Source: Bdellovibrionota bacterium
Lineage (GTDB): Bacteria; Bdellovibrionota; Bdellovibrionia; Bdellovibrionales; JAMPXM01
Length of the DNA stretch: 64,000 nt
Direction: 5' to 3'
Assembly: GCA_963170185.1 (NCBI GenBank)
Contig: CAUJGS010000060.1
Coordinates: 1 to 64,000, forward strand
Of this stretch, positions 46,875 to 57,590 are shown in pieces. Within the stretch, counting starts at the first letter, position 1. Each line of letters opens with the position of its first letter. The notes beneath the pieces are model-generated. The model did not search any database, was not told the origin of the DNA, and saw only the letters and a program-made list of their open reading frames with translations. A program made the position numbers and the translations under genes.

Positions 46875-47681
46875 TCACGGGCGTTGGAACAAAAACTCGT
46901 TCACTTTCTTCACGAAAAGTTCGGGACTTTCCACGTTTGCCGAGTGTCCGTTGTTTTCAAGGACATCGAGACGCGCGTTTGGAAGTCCAGCGGCAAGAAC
47001 CTTCGCGGTATCTAGCGGGATCACCGGGTCGTGCTGCCCGTGAAGGACGAGAATCTGGTGATTTATCTTTCCGAGGTCAGCCGTCATGTTTGTGACGTGA
47101 AGCATGCGCGGAACGCCGTGCCAGTTGATCTTCGCGATTCCGAACGCATCATCGACGATGCGTTGAAAGAGCGGAGACTTGGCATCGTTGTTTTGAATCG
47201 TGCCGTTCATCACGGCCTCGCAGACACCGCGATCTTCGCTCATCTGCGTGAAAGCCGCGTACATCTCGGGGCCAAACTGCACGCCTGATGCGCCGACGGA
47301 ATCCAAGAGAACCGCGCGATCAAATAGCTCGGGCGCTTTGAGCATCGCGTACAGGGCGATGATTCCACCTGTCGAGTGACCGACGAGGCAGGCCTTTTTG
47401 ATGCCCAGTTTATGACAAAGTTGAATGTAGTCTTCTGCGAGAGCCGCAGGGTGAAGCTGCTCTTCGGTCTTGGGTGCCGCCGACTTTCCGCAGCCGCGCC
47501 ATTCGGCCATGACCGCACGGCCTTCGAGCCCTGGTTTTGCCTGAGCTTTCCAGAGTGCGATCGAAGGTTCCCACCACGTATTGGATGCGAGATTGCCGTG
47601 AAGGAAGATCGTATCCATCGGCAAGCAGGCGGGGATAACGTCTGCGTTCATTCCGTGTCCCATGAGATCGACAATAGCCAT
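46875..47681 (-). CDS. Alpha/beta hydrolase, cytosolic
   Basis: This 268-residue alpha/beta-fold hydrolase has FLHGNLASNTWW as oxyanion loop, GHSTGG with nucleophile Ser103, LVLHGQHDPVIP with the acid Asp, and NNGHSANVE with the catalytic His. No signal peptide is present. The ATG has an AGGAGG ribosome site. It lies 17 bases after the exported hydrolase gene and 27 bases before the KAS III-like gene. The substrate is unknown; thioesterase or lactonase roles would fit the operon. Confidence 0.8.
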   Translation of the reverse strand: MAIVDLMGHGMNADVIPACLPMDTIFLHGNLASNTWWEPSIALWKAQAKPGLEGRAVMAEWRGCGKSAAPKTEEQLHPAALAEDYIQLCHKLGIKKACLVGHSTGGIIALYAMLKAPELFDRAVLLDSVGASGVQFGPEMYAAFTQMSEDRGVCEAVMNGTIQNNDAKSPLFQRIVDDAFGIAKINWHGVPRMLHVTNMTADLGKINHQILVLHGQHDPVIPLDTAKVLAAGLPNARLDVLENNGHSANVESPELFVKKVNEFLFQRP

Positions 47682-47698
47682 CGAAGCCTCCTAATCAA

Positions 47699-48823
47699 TT
47701 AGTTCACTTTAATGCGTTCGGTTCCGCTAGCCGCGTAACCAAGGAAGGTTCCGCCTTCCCATGTGCGACCGTCTTGCAGACGTTCGTCGCCTTCGACGAT
47801 CATGCGAACCCATTTTGCCGAGAAGCTTGGCATCGCCTCTGGGATTTTGTGTTCCGAGTGGTTGATGATCAGGCGGCTCTGACGAGCGCGTTTTGGAATC
47901 TGCTTCCAAAGGTCTTCGAGAATCTTCGGAGCGATGTATTGATCCCAATCGGCAACCATCAAGTGCACCGATGCGTCCGGAAGCTGGTCCACGACGTTTT
48001 CAGCTTTGAATTTACGAACACCTTGCACGAGACGGAAAGTCGCTTCGAGCTTCCAGGGATGCTCAAGAACGATCGGCTCAACCATGGGATACGTCGCATA
48101 GACGATTTGCTTTAAGAAGAAGTCGTAGAGTTCGTCGTCCGAAGCGGGATTGAGCGGATACATCGCGCGCGTTTGAGCGATGTGAAGACGGATCTGTTGA
48201 TCTTGGCTATCAAGTGGCTTTGTGAATGGAGCCATCAGGATCAGGTTTGCAACCTTGTTCGGATAAGCGATCGTGAACTGCGTGCCAATCGCACCACCGT
48301 AGGAGAGGCCGACAAGGTGTACCGCTTTGCGGATACCCAAAACAGAAAGCAGGGAGTTTAGGTCTTTTACTTGTTCGTCGGACTCGATCGCTTCGTTAGG
48401 CAAACCGGACTTCGCCAGGGTTTTGCCGTGTCCCATTGGATCGTAGCGCAAGATTCCGAGGCCGTCGCCTTTGAGTTCTTTGACGAAGCTGTCCCATACT
48501 CCCGTGCGGTACGTGAGACCATTGAGCAGAACAACGACGGGTTTTCCAGCGGCTGGTTTGAGGTAGTCGACAAAAAGCTCGCGTTGACCGCGGATTTTCA
48601 CGAACGCCTGAAGGCGCTCTTGCTTTGTCGTGGCATCTTTTGAAACGACGGGCTTGAAGTCGGTTTCGTAAGCCGCGAGACGGTCGTCAACGCGTGCCTT
48701 GTCGTTGTTTTTTGCCATAGCGGGAGAGCTGCTGCCAAAGACAGCGGCCGCCAATAGGCCTGATGCGAATAGACCTGTAACGGTCGCGAATTTGATCTGT
48801 TGAGCGCGAGCGATGAAGTTCAT
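47699..48823 (-). CDS. Exported alpha/beta hydrolase
   Basis: This 374-residue protein has a cleavable signal of about 37 residues ending SSSPAMA. The mature hydrolase has VVVLLNGLTYRTGVWDSF, the nucleophile elbow VGLSYGG with Ser174, the acid in MVADWDQYI and the base in INHSEHKIPEA. It should act in the periplasm or outside. The C-terminal stretch DGRTWEGGTFLGYAASGTER is not typical. GAGGGG precedes the ATG. It is the second gene of the minus-strand lipid-type operon. Confidence 0.8.
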   Translation of the reverse strand: MNFIARAQQIKFATVTGLFASGLLAAAVFGSSSPAMAKNNDKARVDDRLAAYETDFKPVVSKDATTKQERLQAFVKIRGQRELFVDYLKPAAGKPVVVLLNGLTYRTGVWDSFVKELKGDGLGILRYDPMGHGKTLAKSGLPNEAIESDEQVKDLNSLLSVLGIRKAVHLVGLSYGGAIGTQFTIAYPNKVANLILMAPFTKPLDSQDQQIRLHIAQTRAMYPLNPASDDELYDFFLKQIVYATYPMVEPIVLEHPWKLEATFRLVQGVRKFKAENVVDQLPDASVHLMVADWDQYIAPKILEDLWKQIPKRARQSRLIINHSEHKIPEAMPSFSAKWVRMIVEGDERLQDGRTWEGGTFLGYAASGTERIKVN

Positions 48824-48927
48824 AGTCCCCTCTTGATTCGTCTATGAATCGTTTGTTTGTCTCGTCGGTATCTCGGGTTTCATGACCGGGCCCCACGCAC
48901 CGGAAGATTCCCATCCGTCTTGGATCG

Positions 48928-49683
48928 TTAAACGACCAGGGCTCCGTCGACGGAAATCACGGTGCCACTGATATAGGAAGCCTCTTCGGACGCAAGGAAC
49001 ATGCAGGCATTCGCAATATCGGAAGGCTTTCCAAAGCGACCTGCTGGAATTTTTTCTTCGATGGTCTTGCGCGCCTCGGCCGGCATCGCCTCAACCATAG
49101 GAGTCATGGTGAATCCCGGAGCAACCGCGTTGACCGTGAAGCCTTTGCGCGAAAGCTCTCGTGCCCAAGTCTTGGTCATCCCGATCACGCCGGCTTTCGC
49201 CGCGACATAATTGGTCTGACCGAAGTTTCCGTACAAAGCGACGACCGACGAGATCGAGATGATGCGTTTGTCGGGAGTGTCGGCGAATTTCGGCATGAGT
49301 GACTTTGTGCAATTGAAGACGCCCGTCAGGTTGGTGTCGATAACCGCTTCAAAGTCTTCATGTGTCATTTTACCAAAGGACTTATCGCGGGTTATGCCGG
49401 CGTTGTTGATGAGAATATGTGCAGCAAACGGAAGGCTTTGAGCGGCCTTTTCTGTCGATTCGAACTTCGAGACGTCGACCTGTTGAAAGTGAACGCGTGA
49501 GCCGAAGGCCGCGAGTTCTGACTTGGCTGTTTCGATCGACTCCGTCGAGTATTCCCAAACGGCGACGTTTGCGCCCGCTTCCAAAAACTGACGAGTCAGC
49601 TGAAGGCCGATCCCGCGAGCGCCGCCAGTGACGACCACGTTTTTGTTTTGAAAGTTAAATTTGAGATTAGATTGTGTTGTCAT
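48928..49683 (-). CDS. Short-chain dehydrogenase/reductase (FabG/PhaB-like)
   Basis: This 251-residue classical SDR has the Rossmann motif VVVTGGARGIG (about 17-26), NNAG at 93-96, the catalytic Ser146, and Tyr159/Lys163 in YVAAK. The C-terminal region is FTVNAVAPGFTMTPMV. It probably reduces a 3-oxoacyl thioester. It is the first gene of the five-gene minus-strand operon. The resemblance is to FabG and PhaB; OleD-type reductases are longer. Confidence 0.85.
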   Translation of the reverse strand: MTTQSNLKFNFQNKNVVVTGGARGIGLQLTRQFLEAGANVAVWEYSTESIETAKSELAAFGSRVHFQQVDVSKFESTEKAAQSLPFAAHILINNAGITRDKSFGKMTHEDFEAVIDTNLTGVFNCTKSLMPKFADTPDKRIISISSVVALYGNFGQTNYVAAKAGVIGMTKTWARELSRKGFTVNAVAPGFTMTPMVEAMPAEARKTIEEKIPAGRFGKPSDIANACMFLASEEASYISGTVISVDGALVV

Positions 49684-50236
49684 GGGTTGCGGTCTATCGG
49701 TTTCAATTCGTTCTCGTCAACGGATAAAGAGCTTTCACTCAGCCGAGTTAAACGCGAAGCATCACTAAATTGCGATGCATCAAGATACTGGTATCACTGC
49801 GTTTTGACCACACATACTAGAGTAAATGCTCTAATTGAGGCAGCCGAAAGTGGGGGGGCAGGGGCTTTTCAGGTGCTTCGGAAACGAGATTCTGAGGCGT
49901 GTGACTCTGCCACAAATTGCTGCTGGAGAAAGGTCAAAAAACGAGCAGTTTTGTCCGGAATTTTTACCGCTCTGATGGGTGCGTTTTGGTCGCCGGAATG
50001 ACAGTTCGAAGACGAAACCAAGTTCTGTCGAGATCATCGAAATAACTCGTGGATTCAGCTTGCTTCAACGGCATTGAAGTGAGAACTAGAGACTCAATTA
50101 TCAAATAGTTTGCAGCAATATGTTGCGGATCTGGATGTCGCTGGTTCGGTGTCTCCGAACTCGGCCTCGGCTTCCTGCTCGATTTGATAAGGGCATTTTT
50201 GATTTTTGATAAGAGCGACCTTGATGCGGAGTTAAA
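49684..50236. other. Long divergent intergenic region, no gene seen
   Basis: 553 bases between the SDR operon and the cytochrome operon. Open frames here are short and lack ribosome sites and family patterns. It contains a TAGAG-N6-CTCTA inverted repeat at 49818-49833, a G-run near 49850 and the TTGAT repeats at 50184-50210. Confidence 0.6.
50184..50210. promoter_or_regulatory. Repeated TTGAT elements upstream of the cytochrome oxidase operon
   Basis: TTGAT occurs at 50184, 50199 and 50206. Two copies sit in a longer direct repeat TTTGATAAG at 50183 and 50205, 22 bases (two turns) apart. FNR/ANR half-sites are TTGAT, but no matching ATCAA partner is found. The repeat lies 24-53 bases before the ATG at 50237. 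Confidence 0.35.
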
Positions 50237-50833
50237 ATGGCAAATCAGAATCGTCCAGACGGAAACCACCCAGACGCGGATCACAGAGAAGAGAGTCAGG
50301 ATGGCGTCAACAGTGGTGGCGTTGTCGCATTTATCTTCAGCATGGTGGTGACGTTTGCGTGTTTTATCTACGTTACCTTCTTCAGCGGCGGTGTTGATCT
50401 TAAAGAAGTGAAGGCGACGGACGACTCAGGAGCAACTCAGACAGTTGCTAAGGTCGAAGAAAAAGTCGACGTGTCCGACGTGACAGAGCCATGGCTTGCC
50501 AACGAAAAAATGGTGAAGCATGGCGCGGCTGTTTACAAAATGAACTGTGCTATGTGCCACGGTGTTGCGGGTGCTGGTGATGGCGTCGCAGGCGGTGGTC
50601 TTAATCCTAAGCCGCGCAATTTGATCGAGGGTAAGTGGAAACAGGGTGGAACATCGCTTCAGCTTTTCGCGACTCTCCAAAACGGTATCCCAGGCAGCTC
50701 GATGCAAGGCTACAAGGATGCGCTTCCGGCGAAAGACCGATGGGCGCTTGTGCAGTTCATTCGCTCGATCACGAAAGATCTTCCGGCGGATGTTGAAGCG
50801 GATCTCAAGGCGAAAGCCCCTGGCCTGAAGTAA
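50237..50833 (+). CDS. Membrane-anchored monohaem cytochrome c
   Basis: This 198-residue protein has an uncleaved membrane segment at about 29-50 (VVAFIFSMVVTFACFIYVTF). The haem site CAMCH is at 104-108 in YKMNCAMCHGVAGAGDGVA. A distal Met for the axial ligand is in GSSMQGYKDAL. It likely delivers electrons to the terminal oxidase encoded downstream. GCGGAG lies upstream of the ATG. It is the first gene of the oxidase operon. Confidence 0.88.
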   Translation: MANQNRPDGNHPDADHREESQDGVNSGGVVAFIFSMVVTFACFIYVTFFSGGVDLKEVKATDDSGATQTVAKVEEKVDVSDVTEPWLANEKMVKHGAAVYKMNCAMCHGVAGAGDGVAGGGLNPKPRNLIEGKWKQGGTSLQLFATLQNGIPGSSMQGYKDALPAKDRWALVQFIRSITKDLPADVEADLKAKAPGLK

Positions 50834-50849
50834 CGAGGCGAGTGACTCG

Positions 50850-51767
50850 ATGGCGGTAAAGCCGGCTAACAGCCCTCAGACGAAAGCAAGATACAGCGCC
50901 GACAGCGGCGTTCGGGCTCGCTCGCGCGTTCGGGCTCTTGTGTGGCTGGTGGCTGGGGCCTTGGCTTTGATGGCTTCGGTCAATAGCGAGGCGCGAGATG
51001 CTTTGAAGGAGCGCGAAGGTCTTGCCAACGAAGTTCCTAAAGAACTAACAGACCTCGATATCCAGCAGAACCTGGGCGCGAAGGTCGACATCGACGCTCC
51101 TTTTGTCGATCAAGACGGAAAGACGGTTCGCCTGCGCGACTATATGGCGTCCGGCAAGCCGGTCTTGCTGAGCCTTGCGTACTACAACTGTCCGAGTCTT
51201 TGTAACTTCCATCTCAACGGGCTCAACGACGCATTCAAAGCGTTGCAGAAACCGCTGGGTGAGGAATTCCAGGTCGTCATCATTAGTTTCGACCCCAAAG
51301 AGAAGCACGAGCTGGCGGCTGCCAAGCGCGAAAGCTATCTCAAAGAATATGGGCGCGCAGACGGAGCCAAGGGTTGGCACTTTCTAACGGGTGAAGCGAG
51401 TTCGATCGAGCCTTTGGCTAAGGCCATCGGATTTAAGTACCGCTGGGATGAAGAGCAAAAACAGTACGCGCACGCGGCGGCTGCCTATGCGATTTCTCCA
51501 GACGGCACCATCAGCCGTTATTTCTTCGGGATCACGTTTGAACCAAAGGCGTTGCGCCTGTCGATGATCGAGGCTTCAAAGGGCCAGGTCGGAACGCTGG
51601 TCGATAGACTGACTTTAGCTTGCTTTCATTGGGATCCGAAAGAGGGTCGTTTCACGATCGCGGCGTCACGTGTGATGCGCGCAGGTGGTGTGATGATCAT
51701 CTTGGTTCTTGCCGCGTTCTTGTTGCCGTTTTGGCTACGGGCTCGTCGCGAGCAGCAGGACACGTGA
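50850..51767 (+). CDS. SCO1/SenC-like copper chaperone for cytochrome oxidase
   Basis: This 305-residue thioredoxin-fold protein has an N-terminal membrane/signal segment (LVWLVAGALALMASVNSEA) and a C-terminal membrane segment (VMIILVLAAFLLPFWL). The copper-binding CxxxC is CPSLC at 114-118, and the conserved His is in YAHAAAAYAISPDG. SCO proteins load copper into the CuA site of subunit II, encoded right after it. The C-terminal anchor is unusual but not unique. It starts 16 bases after the cytochrome c stop. Confidence 0.88.
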   Translation: MAVKPANSPQTKARYSADSGVRARSRVRALVWLVAGALALMASVNSEARDALKEREGLANEVPKELTDLDIQQNLGAKVDIDAPFVDQDGKTVRLRDYMASGKPVLLSLAYYNCPSLCNFHLNGLNDAFKALQKPLGEEFQVVIISFDPKEKHELAAAKRESYLKEYGRADGAKGWHFLTGEASSIEPLAKAIGFKYRWDEEQKQYAHAAAAYAISPDGTISRYFFGITFEPKALRLSMIEASKGQVGTLVDRLTLACFHWDPKEGRFTIAASRVMRAGGVMIILVLAAFLLPFWLRARREQQDT

Positions 51768-51828
51768 AGGCACGATTGAATTTGTAGATAGAATTTCGGG
51801 CGTCAGGCGCTCGAAGAGGAGAGACTTC

Positions 51829-52899
51829 ATGAAACTCAAGCCCCGTTTGTTTGCGGGATTGTTGGCAGCAGTAGGAGCTGTCGTGGCGGGTTCGACGGCC
51901 ATGGCTAGCACGTTCATGCCGCCGGCAGTGACATCCACAGCAGCTGAGGTCGACAAGATCTATGCGTTTCTTTTGATCGCGAGTTTGATCTCGTTCATCA
52001 TCCTGATCGGGGGGATGTTCTACTTCGTCTACAAGTATCAGCGCCGCTCGGCGACGGATAAGACGGCCTACATCTCGCACAACTACACGTTGGAATTCTT
52101 GTGGTCGTTCATCCCATTCTTGATCTTCATGTTCGTCTTCGTATGGGGCTGGAAGGTCTATCATGACATGCGAAACGTTCCGGCGGATGCGTTGGAAGTT
52201 CACGTCATGGCGAAGAAGTGGGACTGGCGTTTCCTTTATAAGAGCGGAAAAGAAGTGGTCGCGGGCCTCGATGACAAAGGTCAAAAAACTCCGGCGACGA
52301 TGGTTGTACCGGTTGGCCGTCCCGTGAAGCTGATCATGGGTTCGGAAAAGATCTCGGCGAACTCGACAGACCCGACGGATCGTCCGGTTCTGCACTCGTT
52401 CTACTTGCCTGCTGCGCGTGTGAAACAAGATATCGTTCCTGGCCGTTACACGATGCTTTGGTTCAATATCGAAAAGCCAGGTGACTACTGGGTTTTCTGT
52501 ACCGAGTTCTGCGGTTCTGGCCACTCGGCAATGAAGGCGATGGTGAAAGCGGTTCCGATGCCTGAATTCGAAGCGTGGTTGGCCTCGGAAGGCGGAGGAG
52601 CCTTGACCCTGGCGGATCAAGGAAAAGCGCTCTTCGCGGCAAAAGCCTGCGTCGGCTGCCATAGCGCCGATGGCTCGCGCGTTGTCGGTCCGACTTTCAA
52701 AGGGCTTTGGGGCTCGAACCGTACCTTCGACGGCGGTGGCTCGGCAAAAGCGGACGAAAACTATATTCGCGAATCAATCTTGAACCCGAATGCGCATATC
52801 GTTGCGACTTTCCCGAAGGGCGTAATGCCAGCTTATGCTGGTCAGCTCTCGGATGACGAAGTTAACGCGATTATCGAATTCATTAAGACACTGAAGTAA
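51829..52899 (+). CDS. coxB: Cytochrome c oxidase subunit II fused to cytochrome c (caa3 type)
   Basis: This 356-residue protein is counted from the ATG at 51829; an in-frame start at 51709 overlaps the SCO gene. A signal peptide and two membrane segments are followed by the CuA cupredoxin domain with HSFYLPAAR and CTEFCGSGH (Cys224, Cys228, His232). A C-terminal c-type domain with CVGCH (274-278) and a Met in [10 protein letters not shown] follows. The c-type fusion defines caa3 oxidases. It is followed by subunit I. Confidence 0.95.
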   Translation: MKLKPRLFAGLLAAVGAVVAGSTAMASTFMPPAVTSTAAEVDKIYAFLLIASLISFIILIGGMFYFVYKYQRRSATDKTAYISHNYTLEFLWSFIPFLIFMFVFVWGWKVYHDMRNVPADALEVHVMAKKWDWRFLYKSGKEVVAGLDDKGQKTPATMVVPVGRPVKLIMGSEKISANSTDPTDRPVLHSFYLPAARVKQDIVPGRYTMLWFNIEKPGDYWVFCTEFCGSGHSAMKAMVKAVPMPEFEAWLASEGGGALTLADQGKALFAAKACVGCHSADGSRVVGPTFKGLWGSNRTFDGGGSAKADENYIRESILNPNAHIVATFPKGVMPAYAGQLSDDEVNAIIEFIKTLK

Positions 52900-52912
52900 G
52901 GAGGTGGGCACC

Positions 52913-54491
<1,579 letters not shown>

Positions 54492-54505
<14 letters not shown>

Positions 54506-55181
54506 TCACGGAAATACCCACTCGGTTCGCCACCACGCTCATCATTATGAAAGTGCTGAGCACGAGCATCAGAGTTCAAAAGAGGGAGTTTGGGTTTTCC
54601 TCTGCACAGAAATTTTGATGTTTGGTGGACTCTTCGTCGCCTACGCGATCTTCCACCATCTCTTCCCAGAGACGTTCAAGATCGGTTCAAAGTTCACGGA
54701 TGTGAGATATGGAGCGACGAACACAGTAGTTCTTCTCTTCAGTTCTTTGACGATGGCTTTGGGGATTTACTACTGCCAGATCAAAGATCAAAAGAAGGCT
54801 GTGATCGCGTTGTCGATCACGATCCTCTGCGGATTCATCTTCATGGGAATCAAGTACCTCGAATACTCGCACAAGATTCACCTCGGTCTGTTGCCTGGTG
54901 ACTGGTACGCTGGAAACGCGGACATGATCGCGTCTGAAATCGGAAATTTGAAGCTGCCGGAGAACATCGGGCTGTACTTCTCGTTCTATTTCATGATGAC
55001 GGGAATTCACGGGATTCACGTACTTATCGGCATGGGCCTCATCGGCTGGGTATTGATTCGCACGATGAGAGGCGAATTTGGTCCGAACTACTACACTCCA
55101 GTTGAGGGTGTTGGTTTGTTCTGGCACTTGGTTGACTTGGTTTGGATCTACCTTTTCCCACTGCTTTACCTGGTAGAATAA
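54492..55181 (+). CDS. coxC: Cytochrome c oxidase subunit III
   Basis: This 229-residue protein overlaps coxA by 14 bases. The His-rich N-terminus ([17 protein letters not shown]) is followed by five or so membrane segments with [40 protein letters not shown] and [20 protein letters not shown]. This is the standard short bacterial subunit III. It is part of the core oxidase complex. Confidence 0.93.
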
Positions 55182-55193
55182 AGGAGAAAGAAA

Positions 55194-55514
55194 ATGGGAA
55201 ATACTTCACACGGCGCTCACGAACATCACATCATCCCGCTTAAGACCTATTTGCAGGTTTTTGCGGCCCTGATTTTCCTGACCTTCATCACGGTTGCGGT
55301 AACGTGGTTCGACTTCGGCGCGTTTAACGCTGTGGTTGCGTTTGGAATCGCTTCGGTGAAAGCGGCGCTCGTTCTCGCCTATTTCATGCATTTGAAGTAC
55401 GACAATATGATGAACCGAGTGATCATTGGCACGGGCGTTTTCTTCTTGCTGGTGCTGTGGTTCTTCTCGATTCTCGATATCGTGACACGAGTTTCTGAAC
55501 AGTCCACTCTGTAA
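55194..55514 (+). CDS. coxD: Cytochrome c oxidase subunit IV (small prokaryotic type)
   Basis: This 106-residue protein has a His-rich start (HEHHIIPLKTY) and three membrane segments; LVLAYFMHLKYDNMMNRVII matches the COX4_pro family. AGGAGA precedes the ATG, 12 bases after coxC. It ends before the hairpin at 55574. Confidence 0.85.
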   Translation: MGNTSHGAHEHHIIPLKTYLQVFAALIFLTFITVAVTWFDFGAFNAVVAFGIASVKAALVLAYFMHLKYDNMMNRVIIGTGVFFLLVLWFFSILDIVTRVSEQSTL

Positions 55515-55573
55515 GCTTTGAATTGATCAAAGCTTGGGCCAAGAGTGCTTGACGGCACTGGGTCAAAAAGCGA

Positions 55574-55602
55574 CAAAACCCCATCGAAACGGTGGGGTTT
55601 TG
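55574..55602 (+). terminator. Hairpin terminating coxD and overlapping the ctaB ribosome site
   Basis: Perfect 10-base arms CAAAACCCCA and TGGGGTTTTG with a 9-base loop are followed by TTTTT. It is a normal-looking terminator, but its 3' arm contains GGTGGGG (55591-55597), the likely Shine-Dalgarno of ctaB (TTG start at 55606). Confidence 0.7.
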
Positions 55603-55605
55603 TTT

Positions 55606-56538
55606 TTGCGTTTATTTTTCGATCTGACGAAATCTGGAATCGTGGTTTTTGTTCTGGTCACGGGAGCTGCTGGCTATGCCATGAGCCATCCGTTTCAAAC
55701 GTCTTGGGACCTTGGCCATATACTGGCCACCTTTGCCGCCCTTTACTTTCTGTCCGCTGGTAGCTTCGCCTTGAATCAAGCACAGGAAAGCCTGATAGAT
55801 GCGCAAATGCCGCGCACGGCGAAGCGACCCATCCCTTCCGGCAAGGTTTCTCGCACGCAAGCATGGATCTTGGGATTTGGGTTCGTCGCAATCGGCGCCA
55901 TGGCGGCGATTTTGGTGAACCAGACGGTGTTCTGGCTCGGCGTTGGAACCGTCATTCTCTACAACCTGCCGTACACGCTTTGGTGGAAGAAGCATTGGGC
56001 ATTTGGCGCCGTGCCTGGCGCGATTCCTGGCGCGACCCCGGTGTTGATCGGTTATGCCGCCAATCAGCCGATGATTCTCATGCCGGAACCGATCTACCTC
56101 TTCTTGTTGATGTTCTTGTGGCAGATGCCGCACTTCTGGTCGCTGGCGATTCGTTTTAAAGATGACTACGAAAAAGGTGGTATCCCGGTTCTTCCGACAA
56201 GAGTGGGAACCGAGCGCACGCTGTACCACATGGCGCTCTATATGTTCGCGTACGTCGCGACGGCGGTGGCGGCTCCTTATTTCACATCGGCTCGCTGGGC
56301 GTACGCGATTTTGGTTTTGCCACTGTCGGCCGTTGTCGTTTGGCAGTTCTGGAAGTACTTCCGCTCGGTTTATGGCGGTGAACCGAAAACTCGCTGGTTG
56401 CCATTCTTTTTGTGGACGAATCTTTCGATTCTCATCTTTCTGGCCGCACCTGTGATGGATCGTTGGATCCAACACGCGGTCAATATGGCGCAAGTCGAAG
56501 CGGCGCTCGGCAATGAGCGAGTGGGAGAAGAACGATGA
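55606..56538 (+). CDS. ctaB: Protohaem IX farnesyltransferase (haem O synthase)
   Basis: This 310-residue protein is counted from a TTG at 55606; the frame is open to 55534, but the hairpin at 55574 lies inside that stretch. It is an eight- or nine-pass membrane prenyltransferase with LNQAQESLIDAQMPRTAKRP as the allylic diphosphate-binding site. The first Asp of the usual NxxxD is Glu here. LWQMPHFWSLAIRFKDDYEK is the second motif. It makes haem O for haem A synthesis. Its stop overlaps the ctaA start by four bases. Confidence 0.88.
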   Translation: MRLFFDLTKSGIVVFVLVTGAAGYAMSHPFQTSWDLGHILATFAALYFLSAGSFALNQAQESLIDAQMPRTAKRPIPSGKVSRTQAWILGFGFVAIGAMAAILVNQTVFWLGVGTVILYNLPYTLWWKKHWAFGAVPGAIPGATPVLIGYAANQPMILMPEPIYLFLLMFLWQMPHFWSLAIRFKDDYEKGGIPVLPTRVGTERTLYHMALYMFAYVATAVAAPYFTSARWAYAILVLPLSAVVVWQFWKYFRSVYGGEPKTRWLPFFLWTNLSILIFLAAPVMDRWIQHAVNMAQVEAALGNERVGEER

Positions 56539-57590
56539 CTCTGAAATCCTACCGAATTTATCTGATAGTGCTGGCCGTGATGATCTTGGGTTTGATGGCG
56601 CTCGGAGCTGGCGTTCGCACGATGAACGCAGGGCTTTCTTGCCCCGACTGGCCGCTTTGTTTTGGCAAAGTGATTCCGGATTTCCACCCGGCTGTGTGGT
56701 TTGAATTCGTTCATCGTGCCTACGCGGGTGTCGTAGCGCTTTTGTACGCGGCAGCGCTTGTGATCGCGTTTCGTCGCAAGGATCTCAGCCAAATATCGCG
56801 CAAGAGTCTTCGCTTGGCTGCGGGATGGGGGACGTTGTTTCTTTCTGCGCAAATCATCATGGGTGGACTCACGGTTTTGATGCTGGTGAAAGCGGTGATC
56901 GTGACGACACACTTGCTGCTGGCGACATTGTTTTTGGGTGCCGTTCTTTGGATGTACTTCGTTGTGGATCGTGAGCTCTCCTCCCAAGCGGTGTCCGAAA
57001 CTAAGACTTCTCTGAAGTCGGAGACATGGTTGCCAGGTTGGCCCGTCGTGATTCTTCCGGTTTTGGTTTTTTCTCAGATCGCAATTGGCGGATTGGTCGC
57101 TTCGACGTATGCGGGTTCGGTCTGTGTGGATTGGCCTTTATGTAATGGGAAGTGGGTTCCGACATGGAAGGGTGCCATTGGCCTTCAGGTCATTCACCGC
57201 TTCGTGGCTTACGCGCTTGTGGCGCTCTTTGTGGGTCTTGCGGTTTGGGCAGTGACGGCAGCAAGGGCGGGCGCGAAGACAGTTCTCCCGGCGCGCGTTC
57301 GCGGTCTCTTTCTCTTTGCAGGTGTGATCGTCATCCTGCAAACGGTGGTGGGGATCTTGAATCTCTTGTTTTATATCCCGCCACACATCACGGTGCCTCA
57401 TCAAACTTTGGCGATGATTCTTTTGGGAATCACACTTCGTCTGTGGTTCGAGGCCCGTTCGGCTCGTCTCTTGGGCGCGGTCGAACTAGTTGGCGGCGGG
57501 GTAAGTGATAAAGCCTCGCGTGCGCAGGCAGGTCTCCAGGCCTCCGAGGCCGGCGGCGGTCAGACAAGTGTTGATGTTGTCTTGAGTTAG
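56535..57590 (+). CDS. ctaA: Haem A synthase (COX15/CtaA)
   Basis: This 351-residue membrane protein has eight segments, with the Cys pairs LSCPDWPLCFG and SVCVDWPLCNGKW and conserved His in FEFVHRAYAG, TTHLLLATLF, QVIHRFVAYA and VPHQTLAMIL. It oxidises haem O to haem A. The C-terminal extension (about residues 317-351) lies wholly in the stretch that overlaps the convergent Cys-repeat gene and may not be functional. Confidence 0.9.
   Translation: MTLKSYRIYLIVLAVMILGLMALGAGVRTMNAGLSCPDWPLCFGKVIPDFHPAVWFEFVHRAYAGVVALLYAAALVIAFRRKDLSQISRKSLRLAAGWGTLFLSAQIIMGGLTVLMLVKAVIVTTHLLLATLFLGAVLWMYFVVDRELSSQAVSETKTSLKSETWLPGWPVVILPVLVFSQIAIGGLVASTYAGSVCVDWPLCNGKWVPTWKGAIGLQVIHRFVAYALVALFVGLAVWAVTAARAGAKTVLPARVRGLFLFAGVIVILQTVVGILNLLFYIPPHITVPHQTLAMILLGITLRLWFEARSARLLGAVELVGGGVSDKASRAQAGLQASEAGGGQTSVDVVLS

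Noticed and set aside
44211-49683. OleABCD olefin pathway
   Set aside because: Gene types match loosely, but the KAS homologue lacks the His and Asn motifs of OleA, the SDR is short (251 residues) and the ligase looks like a normal acyl-CoA synthetase.
49648-50001. 117-residue open frame in the divergent gap before the cytochrome operon
   Set aside because: No ribosome site, Cys- and Arg-rich random composition, and it begins inside the SDR gene.
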